64,000 nucleotides of DNA from Lagopus muta (GCF_023343835.1 NC_064447.1:1922001-1986000), one strand, 5' to 3'; positions 1 to 12,135 are shown, counted from the first letter of the stretch. Translations and numbers: made by a program. Notes: generated from the letters alone by a model not told the origin.

Positions 1-3000
1 AGCTCTGAAGGAAAGCCATGGCTCAGAGCGCACGATGCAATACCTATTTATGAGGAGATCCTCCACGTGTCCTTAAGCTGTTGTAGCAAAGCTTTGTGCA
101 ACAAAGGTGCAAAGAATACACAACTCTTGACTAAAAATCCATTTGTGTGTGGGTGTGCAGTGATGCAGTAGATGTACTCGTGTGCACACATGCATATGGG
201 GTCCTATGTGCAATGAAGAGGACACTGAAGATAATGGTCTTGTACAAACCCCAAATAGTTTTTATCTCAATGTCAAGATAAAGCCTCTCGTGCTAAATGG
301 GGGTGATGTAAATAAGACTCAGAAGGACTTTTCAGAGAGGTGCAGATAAAGCCCCAAGGAAGAATCACACTTTTGTACAGAGGAATATTCATTGCACGTG
401 CTTTTAGCACTGCGATGTCCTGCTGTGGGCTCCTGGTCCTGCTCACTGTGTGGCACACGCTGCCTTCTTCCGTGGGACAGTCGTGGTGATGATCAATTCT
501 CCTGCAGTAATAATTAGTTCTCCTGCTGTAACCATCCCATGACACGCTCTCTGTCGTGTTTTGTCTTTTTTGGTGGGGTTGTGACAGGCGAGCCCCTCTC
601 TGTTCTGGGGAGAGGTATCTGTTCCCTACCTATGGCAACCCCAGGGCCCCCATATACCAGCTCTACATGTGCTGGTTGACACAGGACAGCAGTCCTTGAG
701 ACTTGGGACCAAGTCTGTGTCCTAGAACAGCCACCAAAGCCTCACCTCCATGGGACATGGGTGATCAGGGGGAGAACCGTCGGGTCCCCTAGGGGTGCTG
801 GGGCTGTGATGCCCGTGGAACTCAGGAGGTACTGTGAATGCCTTGCACTTCTGGGGGATCTTTCACTACAGGTGGGGAGTGCCAGTGTTTCCCTGGGGGT
901 ATCAGGCATCCCTAGTGGTGTGAGAATGTCCCCAGTCTTCATTTGTGTGCTGGGGTACCGGGGAGCTCCCAGGGATGCAGGGTATCCCTAGAAGTCACTC
1001 ACCGTGGAGGCGGTGGGCTTGGATTCATCCTTGGAGCAAGACATGTGTATGCAGGGGACAAGGGATGCCTCGCTGCCCACAGAGCCATCGGGGCTGACCA
1101 GGCTGAGCAGCAGCAAGTTGGTGCAGGCAAAGGATCGCTTCAGGCTGTAGCTGCTTTGGGAAGAGCTGATCCTGGGCAACTCTGTGCCAGGGGAGCTGAC
1201 ACATGGTGGGGCAGTGACCCCCAGTCACGGCAAGGAAGCACAGCACCTCGCCCAACTGTGAGACCCTTCCAACCCCTCTGTCAACCCCGCTGTCTCCTAC
1301 CACCACCAACAACCCTCCATCACCCCCCTTACCTCCCTACTCTCTACTTTTCCCTATCCCTCAAGCCCTCACACAGACCCTCTAGCTTCCACAGTGTCCC
1401 CGTTCCCCAGAGCCTCCAGATGACCTGCAGGGATCCTGCTGCTCCCCCCCCCCCCCCGCCCCCAGTGCTCCCCATAGCCCACGACCACCACCCTTCAGCC
1501 CCCCACTCCTTGCAGCCACTCTGAGCTGCCTTATACCTAGGGGTGGAGGTGGCTGCATATTTGGTGGAGACTTGGGGGACCAGCAAAGAATGGGAGGCAG
1601 GGGGATGTGCCTGGCTGCCTGTCAAGGGGTCCATGGCCTCCTGGGTCTCCTTTGACTGCAGGACAGTTTTCATCCACGTGTTGGCCACAGCTCTGCAGGC
1701 CCAACGTCACAAATGTCAACAGAGACTGCTGCTATCACACAGTTCCATGAGGTCACCATGCTCCTGTTCCAGCCCTTCGCATTCCGTGCCTCCCGGCACA
1801 CTGAGAATTCCTCTTTTAGTCATTTCTATCACCAAAGTAGCCACCAAAACATCTGCAGCTTTAGCACTAGATTAAAGACTGGTACTTCTCAGTAGAAAAT
1901 GCCACAGGTAATAGGGGACAGAGAAGGCAGGAGGACTCCGAGTCAGGAAAGGCTGAAGACAGAATGAAGTGTTGAAGGCGAAAGAGTAAAGAATTTTGGC
2001 TTAGCTCTTCAGAACCTCATTTTCCTACTTCTCTTCAAACCAACCAACCAACCTTTTGGGATGACTCGGGAGCCTCTGCTCTCCTTCCCAGCTGGATTCT
2101 GTGTCTAAACCCACATCACACCGATTCACATGGGATGGGGAGGATGGCACCACTATGCAATGGTGCTGTCTCTGCTCCCCTCTATTGGCTGGGACATGGG
2201 ATGACACAGGAGGAAGCTTAATTTTCACTGTAAATACCAGAAGTCAGCAGAAGAGAGCTTGCTGGGCTGTCTGGTAGAGGACAGCTGTTGTGTGCAGGAG
2301 CTTGCCATGACAGCCCTCCTCTGAGCAGACTATTGCCCAATAATTCCCAGCGATCTGCACTGTCCCTACCATTACTGTAAAGCCCACACTGCTCGACAGT
2401 CAGATAAAAAAGGGATGGGGAGAGGGGGAAAAAAATCACCAGGGCTTAGCATTAAATCTCAATGAAAGCAAGGGAAACTCTCCTGTAAGTATCGACTGGG
2501 AGAGTTTGGACTAAGGAGAACGTAAATGACAGAAAAGATGAGGTGATGCAGAACAAAGACTCTTTTATAGAAGAGAGAACACAGGTGGCTGCAGCTCTTG
2601 CCTTCTCTGCTGAAGGACATCAGCTCTCAGCTGTCAGTGGTGCTCAGGTTCGTCTGCCAGAGGTGGAACAATTTCTCCTGTCTCTAGAATTCTGTCCCCC
2701 TGGTGGGATGAGAGAACATGGTGAGGTTTTCTCCTGCACACAATCGACTCCTTTACGCAGCACACTGTAAATCTGCGCTGTCCCACTTCTAAACAAGAAC
2801 TCAATTTATTCTGAACGGTGTAATTTCCTCAACATTTCTCAAGACGGTGCCATAAAACCACAGCCAGATTTTGTGAAATCTGCGCTCTTCACCCTTTTGA
2901 CGCCACAGAAAAGCAGCCGAGCACTTAAAGTGAATATTGCTTTAAAAACGTGCACTGGATTTGTAGCTCTGCAAAACCACCTCCCACACAGCACCACTCC

Positions 3001-3200
3001 TGCTCATCTCCACGCCATCTCTAACCCGAAATCCAGCTGAATGCAGAGAGCTCCACAACCTCAGCAAAATCAACCCAATGCCTGAGCTCGGCTCGCTCAA
3101 GCTGCAGGCACTGCCTTGGCCTGCTGAGCTGACCTAGCTCCAGTGATCAGGCTGAAGTCAGCATCTCACAGCCTGACCTTCAGTACGTTGCTATGAGGTT
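1..3200. other. Stretch without a recognised gene
   Basis: I recognise no conserved protein here. The stretch holds a G-rich part at about 740-1250, a C tract at about 1446-1460, and a short (CCAA)n run near 2040. One possible minus-strand exon at 1003-1181 is listed separately. A minus-strand AATAAA at 3216-3221 may end the neighbouring NDUFB6-like transcript, and another lies near 2804. Confidence 0.6.
1003..1181 (-). other. Possible coding exon of an unidentified gene
   Basis: On the minus strand a segment open in two frames is bounded by an acceptor-like CACAG and a strong donor GTGAGTGA. One frame reads through a serine-rich start (about ISSSQSSYSLKRS), a leucine-rich stretch and KDESKPTAST up to the donor. 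I recognise no family. A second candidate segment at 1537-1692 (-) also has AG and GT borders, but the two do not join in a shared open frame, so they are not proposed as one gene. It could equally be chance. Confidence 0.2.
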
Positions 3201-3583
3201 GTTAGGGGTGTAACTTTTATTTGAGAATATTTGCTCGCCAACTTGCTACGCCATCAGCTAGCAACTGGAAAGCAGTACAGACCAAACAGTCTGACAGATG
3301 CCATCCACTGTCCCAAGTGAGAACCAAACAAGAAAGCTTCAGTGAGCCCCCCGTGGTCTCTGCGTGCCCCTCAAGCAACAGAACCCACTACAGGCACTAT
3401 CAGAGCCCTGGGAGGGGATGATGGTGTTTGCTGCTCAGAGGGGGCTGGGCTGTCAGCCCAAATACTTACAAGTCTGCAGTGACAAGGAAGGCGATAAAGA
3501 AATCAGCACTGTCTACTCTAAGGGCTCAACAAACACTGCATCCACTGTGCTGTGCTGCTCCAGGATGAGCTGCCTTGTGAGCA

Positions 3584-4694
3584 TCAGGTGCCTCCTTCCA
3601 GAAATCCTCCCTGCACAGCTGCTGCACCAACCCCCACTTCTGAAGCCATCCTTCCCCTGCCACTGTTTAACAAAGCTAGAAGATGGTAGGAATGGACTTA
3701 CTGGGAATATTGCTGGATTGGACACAGAGATACCATACGGCTTTTTCTGAAAGCACAGAGGAGGAGAAAAAAAAAAAGGAACATCACCCAGATGGAGGAT
3801 AAAGAATTCCCAAAACAGAGAGTGTAACCCTTCTAAAACATGCACCATTAAATGTAAAGCTCACTACTCGGGGTCCTTCTTACTCGTTAAAAAAATACCA
3901 GCCAGAAAAGCCATAGGAACTGGAGCTTTATCCCAGCATTAGGTCAATGCATGCTTCCCTCCCACACCAACAGCTGCAGCGCAGCCGTCCCAGCATCTCC
4001 CAGGATCAGTGACAGTAACAGAATTACAGCACGGTTGGGTCAGAAGCCCATCTGGTTCCGTGCTGTGGGCAGGCTGCCCTCCCCCAGCTCAGCCCAGGGC
4101 CCATCCACAGCCATTGGCAGCTCCACGGATGGGCACCCCCAGCTTTGGCCAGCAGTGCCAGCACCTCACTGCCCTGTGGGCAAAGAATTTCCCCCTGACA
4201 GCCGACCTAAATTTCCCCTCTTATAATTTAAAGCCATTCCCTCTCGTCCCACCATTATCTGCCCGTGCAAAATCCCCCTCCCGCTCCTGCTCAAAAGCCC
4301 CCTTGAGGCACTGCCGAGGTCTCCCCAGCCCCGCGGTCCACACACCGAGACGTGGTACTTCATGTAGTAGTGGAGGAGCCAGGCAGGGATCAGCACCCGC
4401 ACCAAGACGAAGCCGCTGGTCTGGTAGGCGTTGAACACCTGCGGGACAGCAGAACGGGGCTCAGGGCCGGGGCTCGGGGCCGGGGCTCAGAGCCGGACGC
4501 CCAGCCCCGCTCACCTTCTGCCGCCAGAGGCCGCCGGGCTGCAGGAAGCGCTCCCAGAAGGCGGCTATGGGCCCCAGCCGCCGCTCCGGCAGCACGGGTT
4601 CCCGCTCGCTCAGCTCCTGGTCTCGCAGCCAGCGGCGCCGCAGGGCGCGGAGTTGCTGCAGCCGCAGCTTCTCGTCCTCGGTGTAACCGCCCAT
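3584..4694 (-). CDS. NDUFB6: NADH dehydrogenase 1 beta subcomplex subunit 6-like (complex I B17)
   Basis: This is an accessory subunit of mitochondrial complex I with one inner-membrane helix. Exon 1 (4515-4694, 60 codons) starts [15 protein letters not shown] and is close to the human start, which also has a 60-codon first exon. Exon 2 (4346-4438) encodes the membrane segment ending HYYMKYHVS. Exon 3 (3702-3746) encodes [15 protein letters not shown], which lines up with human EKPYGIVEKKSRIFP. All junctions are GT/AG and phase 0. The human last exon (a GDTILETGEV type tail) was not found. The best candidate is 3584-3610, giving GGFLEGGT and a stop, for about 114 residues against 128 in human; this exon is uncertain. 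Exon 1 is about 260 bp from the start of EEF2KMT on the other strand, so they probably share a promoter. A CR1 fragment lies in intron 2. The identity is firm for exons 1-3. Confidence 0.82.
4015..4265 (-). mobile_element. CR1 LINE fragment, 3' end
   Basis: This is a diverged antisense CR1 3' region in intron 2 of the NDUFB6-like gene. It shows the order seen in other copies: an ACAGCACGGTTGGGTCAGAAG start, a segment matching 'CTGCCC...CCCAGGGCCCATCCA', then AATTTCCCCCTGACA and CCATTCCCTCTCGTCC. Confidence 0.75.
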
Positions 4695-4957
4695 GGCGCT
4701 GCTGGACCCGACCCCAACCCGGCCTCCGCCCCGGCGCGGAGCTGCGCAGCGGGCACCGTGTCCTTAGCGACGGCGCGCGACACTGACGTCATCGCGCCGC
4801 GCCGGAAGTGGAGCTCCGCGTGGTTGGGGCCGCAGCCACAGGCGGGGGGGGAGTGTCAGGGTCGTGGGTTCGAGTCCCCGTTCCGGGCAACGGTGCTGCT
4901 CCTTCTCACTACTCCCCTTTACCGACAGCAGAGCCGGGCCACGGCGGCCTCGGGCGG
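4695..4957. promoter_or_regulatory. Bidirectional CpG-type promoter (NDUFB6-like / EEF2KMT)
   Basis: The gap between the two divergent ATG codons is about 263 bp and rich in CpG. It includes GACGTCATCGCGCCG at about 4784-4798, which contains the palindromic CRE core TGACGTCA. No TATA box stands out. This fits a shared housekeeping promoter; the transcription start sites are inferred, not seen. Confidence 0.65.
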
Positions 4958-7900
4958 ATGGCGGGGCCGGAGCTTGGGCTGCTCTTCCAGCGGCACTTCC
5001 TGGCGGCACGGCGGCTCCGCGGCATGCCCTGGGCGGTGAGCTGGGCCGGGTCGGGGGCTGCGGGGCTCGGCCGCTCCGCTTCAGCTCCGCTCTCGTTGTG
5101 CTTTAGGAACTGGAGCAGCAGCTGACGGCCGCCCCGCAGCGCTCCCAGTCCTCCCTGCTCTTAGACATCCTGCACCAGGTACGGCACAAAGGACCGCGCA
5201 CACCAAGGAAAATACAGCCGGGTGCCTCCGAGTACAGCATGGAGCCATCGGCATTTCACAGACCCTCTCCGGCTCAATGGCAGCTCTCTCGTTTCAGACC
5301 GTTCTCCACCCGCTCTGTGTGCGGTTTCCCCCGCCCGCCTCCTACAGACGCCGCTTCCTCACCGAGCTCATTAAGCAGGTAGCGCTGCTCTCGGGACTGC
5401 GCGCACCTCCGTGCTTCATCTCGTTAATTGGGTATTTAGCTGTGTTTTGTGCTGTGGGCCACGGTTTGAAACTCTGTTCTCTTTTCACAGCACGAATCCA
5501 CGGCGGCCGACCCCCTGGATGAGCTGTATGATGCGTTGGCACCTATCTTAAATGAGGAAGAATCCACTCGCTGCTACAAAAGCTACATACTGGTAAACAC
5601 CAACGATACTGCTTCATTACAATTCACTTTTAATCATCTAAAGTAAGCACCTGTTCAGTGCAGGGGAGTTGGACCGGGTGACCTCTGAAGGTCTCTTGGG
5701 CTGGAGGAATGCCGGGCATGGATACGGGGGGCAGGGCAGTGGTGGAGGGCAGCCCTGCAGAGAAGGAGCTGGGGGTCCTGATGGCTGAAAAGCCGAACGT
5801 GAGGCAGCAGTGTGTGATGACAGCTGGGAAACAAATGGGATCGTGGGCTGCATCAGCAGAGGGGTGGGCAGCAGGGACAGGGAGGTGACCGTCCCTCTGT
5901 GCTCTGCTCTTGTGAGGCCCCATCTGCAGCACTGCGTCCAGGGCAGGAGCCCCCAGGCCAAGCAAGACAGGGAGCTGTTGGAGAGGGTGCAGGGGAGCCA
6001 CAGAGATGATCAGGGGCTGCAGCACCTCCACTACAAAGACAGGCTGAGGGAGCTGGGCTTGTTCAGCCTGGAGCAAAGAAGGCTGTGGGGTGACCTCATT
6101 GCAGCCTGCAGTACCTAAAGGGAGCCTACAGACAGGAGGGGAGTCAACTCCTGGAAAGGGTGGATAACAGCAGGACAAGGGGAAATGGTTTGAAGTTGAG
6201 GGAGGGCAGATTGAGGTTGGATGTCAGGGGAAGTTCTTTGCTATGAGAGTGGTGAGGTGCTGGAACAGCTGCCCAGAGAGGCTGTGATGCCCCGTCCATC
6301 TGTGGAGGTGTTCAAGGCCAGGTTGGATGGGGCCCTGGGCAGCCTGGGCTGGTGTGAAATGGGGAGGTTGGTGGCCCTGCGTGTGGTGGTGGGTTGGAGA
6401 TTCGTGATCCTTGAGGTCCCTTCCAACCCCGGCCATTCTGTGATTGTGTGTGATTCTATGAGTCAAAGTGTTCAACACCTCCAAAAACCCAGAGTGCTTC
6501 CAGCCCTCTTTTCCAGGCTGCAGTACTGCTGTGAGCTGCAGCACGGTGCCTGTGCTGACATCTCTCTCCCCCACGTGTGACCTCCAGCCCTCAGGAGAAG
6601 CCGTGACCCTTTCTGAGAGTGTGGCCATTATCTCGCAGGGAACCACAGGGCTCATCACATGGGATGCTGCTCTGCATCTCGCTGAGTGGGCAATGGAGAA
6701 CCCCAAGGTTTTCACTAACAGGTAACAACAGCATCATGGACAGAACTGGGATTTGGTGCCAGATAACAACTGCTTTCCTCCTATCCTGCAACAGTTCAAG
6801 AGATGACTTTGTATTACTTTAAAACAGGCCTTAAGATGAAAACCATTATAGCACCTATTTAATCTGCTCTGTGCTGTAGGCTGTTGAATTTCAGCTCACA
6901 TGCTGTCTAACCAGTAACTTACAACAGAATCCCAGCACGGTTGGGCCAGGAGCCTTACAGCCCTCCATCCTCAGCCCATGGTGTGGGCTGTCAGCCACAG
7001 CTCAGGCTGCCCAGGGCCCCATGGACGGCTCCAGGTGATCCAGGGATGTGGCATATACAGCAACCTGTGCCTGAGCCTCACTACTGCAATGTTGAATAAG
7101 TTCTTTTTCTGATATCCAGTCTAAATGTCCCCTCTTTTAGTTTGAAACCATTTCCCTTCACAACAAATCCTGCTAAAGAATCTGTCCCTTTCTTTCTTAT
7201 AGCCCTCCTGTAGATACTGAAATTTGCTTTGTATTTAAGCACCAGAAAGGAATGGGCACTTCTGGGCATGGCTTCAGCTATATTCATTTCAAGTACCTCA
7301 CAAAGAAAAGAACTGTGCTTTAGAAACATCCGCTTCTCTGCACTAAGAAAAGAAGTGGACAGCCAGTTCAGATACAGAAAACTGCTCCAGAAGTCCAGAA
7401 ATAGGTGGAATGATTCTCACCCCCGTGATGGAATTAATAATTCCAGTGATTAATTCTTATAACTGTATCTTGTTTGCCAACTTCACCAGTTACTTGAAAC
7501 ACGCGTTAGATCGTAGAGGATTTGCTCAAAAATTGAGATAATCTGTAGCTGGATTTACCTTTAAATACACTTGGAATATTCTGATTACACAACTAAATGA
7601 CAGAGTCCTCATCAATACTTATTTTACACCATTAACCTTTAGGACAGTCTTGGAATTAGGAAGTGGAGTCGGCTTCACTGGACTTGTGATCTGCAAAACC
7701 TGCAATCCCAAGACATACGTGTTCAGCGACTGCCACCACGGTGTCCTCAAACAGCTGACAGAAAACATCCGTTTGAATGGCTTTACCCTGGAGCCTGAAA
7801 CTACAAATCCAGCCCAAGGGCAGGAGGCAGAAGGGCAGGAATATCAGCAGCCCAAACTCCTTGTTGCAGAGCTCGACTGGGGTTCAGTAACAGAACAGCA

Positions 7901-9693
7901 ACTGCTGGCTCTGCACGCAGATGTCGTCATTGCAGCAGGTACCTCTTCCTTCTGGTTATGGCTGGCTTTGCAGTATCATGCAGGACAAAGCAGGTAACAG
8001 AAATAAACACAAAGATATTTGTGTTGGTGTGGCTTGGAGAAGAGAAGGCTCTGGGGAAACCTCGTTGTGGCCTTCCAGTACTTGAAGGGAGCATAAAAAC
8101 AGGAGGGGGAACGGCTGTTTGTGAGGGTGGATGGTGATGGGACAAGGGGGAATGGTTTGAAACTGAGACAGGGGAGGTTGAGGTTGGATATGAGGAGGAA
8201 GTTTTTCACTCAGAGGGTGGTGAGGCACTGGCACAGGTTGCCCAAGGAGGCTGTGGATGCCCCATCCCTGCAGGCATTCAAGGCCAGGCTGGATGTGGCT
8301 CTGGGCAGCCTGGGCTGCTGGTTGGTGACCTGCATACAGCAGGGGGTTGGAGCTGGGTGATCATTGTGCTTCTTTGCAACCCAGGGCATTCTAGGATTCT
8401 ATGATGATTTGTGTACAGGGCTCAGACAACCTCAGTTACTGTAACCTGGAGAAATGCCTCCCAGCTCCTTGCACCATGTTGTCTTGTTTCACCTATTCAG
8501 CAGCTGTTTACCTAACACTGAAGAGCAAATTATTTTTTCTTTCTGTATTTTTATCAATCCAGAAACAGATGATAAATCTGCCACTTTTAAGACCCTCATG
8601 ATTTCAAATAGGAACCTCAGCATTCTCATGAGGGATAACATTGAAAGCAGCTGTTTTCTTGAATTCGCTCATCACAGAATCATAGAAAACAGTGCATCTT
8701 CTAAAATCTCTTCCTGGAAGTTTCTGATCTCTCAGTTAGAAGTATTTATCCTTCCTCCTTCAGGTGAACATTTGATCTTTTATATTCTGCAGCTTGCTTT
8801 CTGCTCAGTTCCTAATAAATACTGAGTATTTCCCTTTATTCCCCATGCAGATGTGGTGTATGATCCAGAGGTAACCTTAGCCCTTATTGGCGTGCTACAG
8901 AAGTTCTCCTCTTCAAGAGCAGATAGAAAACCTGACATCTATGTTGCTTTGACAGTCCGTAACGCAGACACTTACCACGTGTTCCAGGCTGAACTCGGTA
9001 GGTGCCTTCTTCATTCACTGCATCAATAGATTTGGCCTCTCCCAATTACTTAATCTGCAGTGGAGATGAACAGGAACGTTTCCTTTTTGCTATGGGTGTT
9101 GTCCAGTAATGGGATCCTTGCATTCAGGGGAGTTCTGCCTGAGAGCAGTGACCCTCCTGCATGGGTTTGCTCAGGAAATTCAGACATCTCAGCCTTTTGC
9201 TGCATCCTGTCACCACTTTCAGTTGTTACAGCATCAATTTGAGACACGTCACGAGTTTGGTGCTAATAGGAAAGATCATAAGGGTTAAGCCTAGAACAGG
9301 AAAAAACCTACATTGCAACTGTGAAAAGGTTTAGATGTGGCCTGCAACTTGTAGCTGTTCTTTGAGGGTTAAGAAGAGAGATTTAAGGAAAGGCAAGGGA
9401 TGCAGGACTTCAAAGCCCTGTCTTCTGCAGCCTTCCAGCAGTACAGCTGGACCACATCAGTGCTCTGATTAACAAAGTAACACTGCTGCATCCCTTGCAG
9501 CATGCACAGATCTCTTTGTACAGAACTGGACCTGCAACTTTTACTCTCTATTTCATTAAGCAGAAAGATGATCCCAGCGTTTCTCTTTGCAGATAAAGCT
9601 GGGATCAGATGGCAGATTATTCCAGCCCACAGCAGTAATATTTTTCTCCATGACACCCAGCCCAACATGACTGTCCTGCAACTACTGGTATAG
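4958..9693 (+). CDS. EEF2KMT: eEF2 lysine methyltransferase (FAM86 family)
   Basis: The product is a SAM-dependent seven-beta-strand methyltransferase that trimethylates a lysine of eEF2 in the cytosol (known for the human protein). There are eight coding exons: 4958-5035, 5107-5178, 5298-5378, 5491-5592, 6588-6721, 7643-7938, 8851-8997 and 9593-9693. All have GT/AG borders and consistent phase, giving about 336 residues against 330 in human. The N-terminal FAM86 region includes the [15 protein letters not shown] block. SAM motif I is [13 protein letters not shown] at about residues 158-170. The catalytic-region motif is [13 protein letters not shown] near 250, where human has DVVIAADVLYCPE. 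The last exon carries [13 protein letters not shown]. The start is the first ATG, in the GC-rich exon, and matches the family N-terminus. Introns 4, 5 and 6 contain CR1 pieces. An AATAAA at 10075-10080 ends the transcript. The single copy contrasts with the expanded FAM86 family in primates. Confidence 0.95.
5690..6465 (+). mobile_element. CR1 LINE, 5'-truncated
   Basis: This sense-strand CR1 fragment of about 775 bp lies in EEF2KMT intron 4. It covers the end of the reverse transcriptase ORF region (TGGTGGAGGGCAGCCCTGCA onward) and the 3' UTR, and ends CATTCTGTGATTG...GATTCTATG. It closely resembles the antisense copies at 20.0 and 30.2 kb. The 40 bp before it (GACCGGGTGACCTCTGAAGG) look like the 3' tip of another CR1. 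Confidence 0.9.
6925..7215 (-). mobile_element. CR1 LINE fragment, old
   Basis: This diverged antisense CR1 3' region lies in EEF2KMT intron 5. It runs from CAGCACGGTTGGGCCAGGAG through CAGGCTGCCCAGGGCCCCAT to GTTTGAAACCATTTCCCTTC. Confidence 0.7.
8025..8405 (+). mobile_element. CR1 LINE fragment
   Basis: This sense CR1 3' region lies in EEF2KMT intron 6. It starts near TGGCTTGGAGAAGAGAAGG, contains GTGGTGAGGCACTGGCACAG and ends GCATTCTAGGATTCTATGATG. It belongs to the same 'GACCTGCACACAGCAGGGG' subgroup as the copies at 14.2, 46.3, 60.3 and 61.4 kb. Confidence 0.9.
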
Positions 9694-10074
9694 ATTTGGT
9701 AAATACAGCACAGGACTTCAGAGCAGCAGGAGCTATCTTATCCTTGCTGCACAACTGTCTTACATTCTGGAAGCCTCTGAGAGGCATGCACCAAGAACCC
9801 CCTTCTGCACGTACCTCATGTGCACCAGCTGCTGTCAAGATGAGCGATGTTTCTTCCTGCAGTTGCCAGCATGCGTGCGAGCGAGCAGCTGCGCCTATAA
9901 GCATCTGTGCAGCACAAGCTGTACAGAAAAGCACCCTAATTGTGATGCACTTTGATTCTGTAGAGCTGAATTCAATTATTCAAATGCAGTTTTGATTTGT
10001 AAACGACACAGACTCGCCCTGTGCTCCTGCAGGTGTGCGTCTCATACTGACAAAGGAGCAGAGCAGTGTTTTAT

Positions 10075-10080
10075 AATAAA
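10075..10080 (+). terminator. EEF2KMT polyadenylation signal
   Basis: An AATAAA hexamer lies 382 bp after the EEF2KMT stop, with a T-rich stretch following. It is the first canonical signal downstream on this strand. Confidence 0.6.
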
Positions 10081-10099
10081 CGTTTTTAATACTAAAACC

Positions 10100-12129
10100 A
10101 GCTGTAATTGATGTCAGCTTTTGTTGTAGGTCTGCATATTTGCAAAATGGCAACGTGTGCCACCCCAGAACAACATGAGTAATGCCTGCAGGCTGTGCAG
10201 TGTCACAGGATCACTTGATGCTGCAGGAACACCTCTGCTCTGCAGTGCTGACAAAAATCACAGCTCGATTTGCATTCCTCTCACCCATTTCCCTTTTGCA
10301 AGATGAAGAATTTAGCTTACCTGCTTTGAAAGTTCACATAATCCATTGCCAGTTTGCCACTGGGCAGTGTTAATCCTGAAGCAGAACTGAATAGGTTATT
10401 TTCTCCTCCATCAACCTGCATTTCTAGACGTTGTTTTAGAAGCTACTTTAAGGAAATGAAGAAATACATTCAGTTCCTCCTTCTGCAGTGATTGAGAGAA
10501 TACAAATGACAGGTAATTGAAGAAACATTCGAGCTGAAGAAGCCCACGACTGCTGGAATTAAGCTGGACATACAGAAGTAACCTGACCAGATTTTATTTT
10601 TATTTTAGCTGCTCCTCCCTGAGAAGGAAGAATTGGAGTTAATGCACACCAGAAGCCCTCATGAAGCCCTGCTGCACTAGAAGCAGCAGCTTCTTTTATC
10701 TTCCCTGCTACAAAAGCCCTCGTGTCACTACGTTCTGTAAGGCTAGATGGCTCATATTGGATCTAACCAAATTTATTACAGGGAGACAAAGCTCAAGCTT
10801 TCACCAGCATCACTCTGTACGACAGAGAAATGCTTAATTTACCTCCATGTGCATCACTGGTTAAAGGGGACTGCTGTGACAGGGACAGGAATTTGCTGGA
10901 AAACAGTAGAGGAAAACAATCACAGATAAATCTCTATGGATCATTTGAGTTGGTCAAGCTGCCAACCCCCTACAGGAAGCAACTTTTGGTCATCTTCCCC
11001 CAGTGGAACTAAATCACTCCTTGCAAGTCTGTCTACCACGGTGGAAGAGAAAGGTCACATTTGCAAATGACTGCCTGGAAAAGCAGGTATGACATGATAT
11101 TAAACTCTGTAAGCTGGTTTAGAAACACTGCTGCAGAATCCATTGCAACAACACAGCACTGCTGAACCAGGGGCTGTGAAGAGAGCCAAGCAGGCAGCAG
11201 CTCTATGCTAAAACCAAGCATGTTTATTCCTTAAACAGCTGCCTTCTGTTTTGAAAAGATGGTTTTGAGAAAGCATCCTGTAAGCATTGGGTCTGCATGA
11301 GAATGTGAACAAGGAGGGGAAAAAAAACCATGAAGGCTACACCAGGGTGACTGCTCAGAAAGTGAAGTGCACTGTCATCACATCCCTCATACTTCAATCT
11401 CTTTTCCTTTTCTGTTCTATTGAAATAACACATAAGATGCATTCCTTTCTCGAGGGAAAGGGGCGCCTTTACTTCAGTATGTGGGCACAGCAGTCACTGA
11501 AAGGTGTGTTTTCCTCTCAGTGTTGAATAAAGCTGTCCCATAGCAGCAGCTGGGATGCTGTATCTTGCATACACTATTAAAAAAAAAAGAGGAAAAAACC
11601 CTCTGAAATTAAGTAGTTCTGTCTCAATGTAAAAAAATACAAGCAGATACTCTGTACATGGCTGGGGAAGACAAGCCAGGAATGTTAACCATAGGAAAAA
11701 AGAGAAAAATGCTGTACCATCATTCCAAACAAAAACTCAAATTCAACAGAAGTTTCCCACTTGCAGAATAAAATCACCAGGAATGTGTTTCTTGTACAGG
11801 AGGTAAAACTGGTGCAGTTTATACTTGTATTCAAACACCTTCAGCCACAAGAAGCCTCCAGGCAGCCCCATTAAACAGAATTGGCACGTGAGTTCCTCCA
11901 GTCACTAAGCTTCCCATGCTCTAGAGATCCATCCCCAGTCACACAGGCAGGCAGATGGCAAGGATCAGCCTCTTCAGCACAGGACCCTCACCTTCCCTAA
12001 AGGCTTACACACAACAAGGAACCTCAGCTGCACCTTCTGCACTGTTATTACCCACACAAGAAGCTCCAGTGGTCAGGGAAGAGCTGTGTCTGATCAGCTA
12101 AAAATGACAGTTGGAAACAAGACCAAGTG
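10100..12129. other. Convergent intergenic stretch, EEF2KMT to ALG1
   Basis: No gene is recognised between the two 3' ends. There is one plus-strand AATAAA at about 11525 and a minus-strand AATAAA at 11223-11228. The latter could be a distal ALG1 poly(A) signal, in which case much of 11.2-12.2 kb would be ALG1 3' UTR. Confidence 0.5.
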
Positions 12130-12135
12130 TTTATT
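12130..12135 (-). terminator. Proximal ALG1 polyadenylation signal
   Basis: A minus-strand AATAAA lies 70 bp after the ALG1 stop codon. A second candidate is at 11223-11228. The sequence alone does not show which one is used. Confidence 0.4.

Noticed and set aside
943-1524. 193-codon plus-strand open frame ending in a proline run
   Set aside because: It runs into the C tract (polyproline) and is otherwise compositionally biased. The minus strand here has a better exon candidate.
1537-1692. Second possible minus-strand exon joined to 1003-1181
   Set aside because: The phases do not allow both segments to be open in one joined frame, so I do not propose a gene.
2830-2881. Region 2780-2900 (-) as the NDUFB6 last exon, because of a LRNVEEITP-like reading
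   Set aside because: There is no acceptor at the needed place and similarity to GDTILETGEVIPP is too weak.
4866-4882. GGTTCGAGTCCC, a tRNA B-box look-alike
   Set aside because: The T-stem does not pair, and there is no A box or acceptor stem at the right distance, so there is no tRNA.
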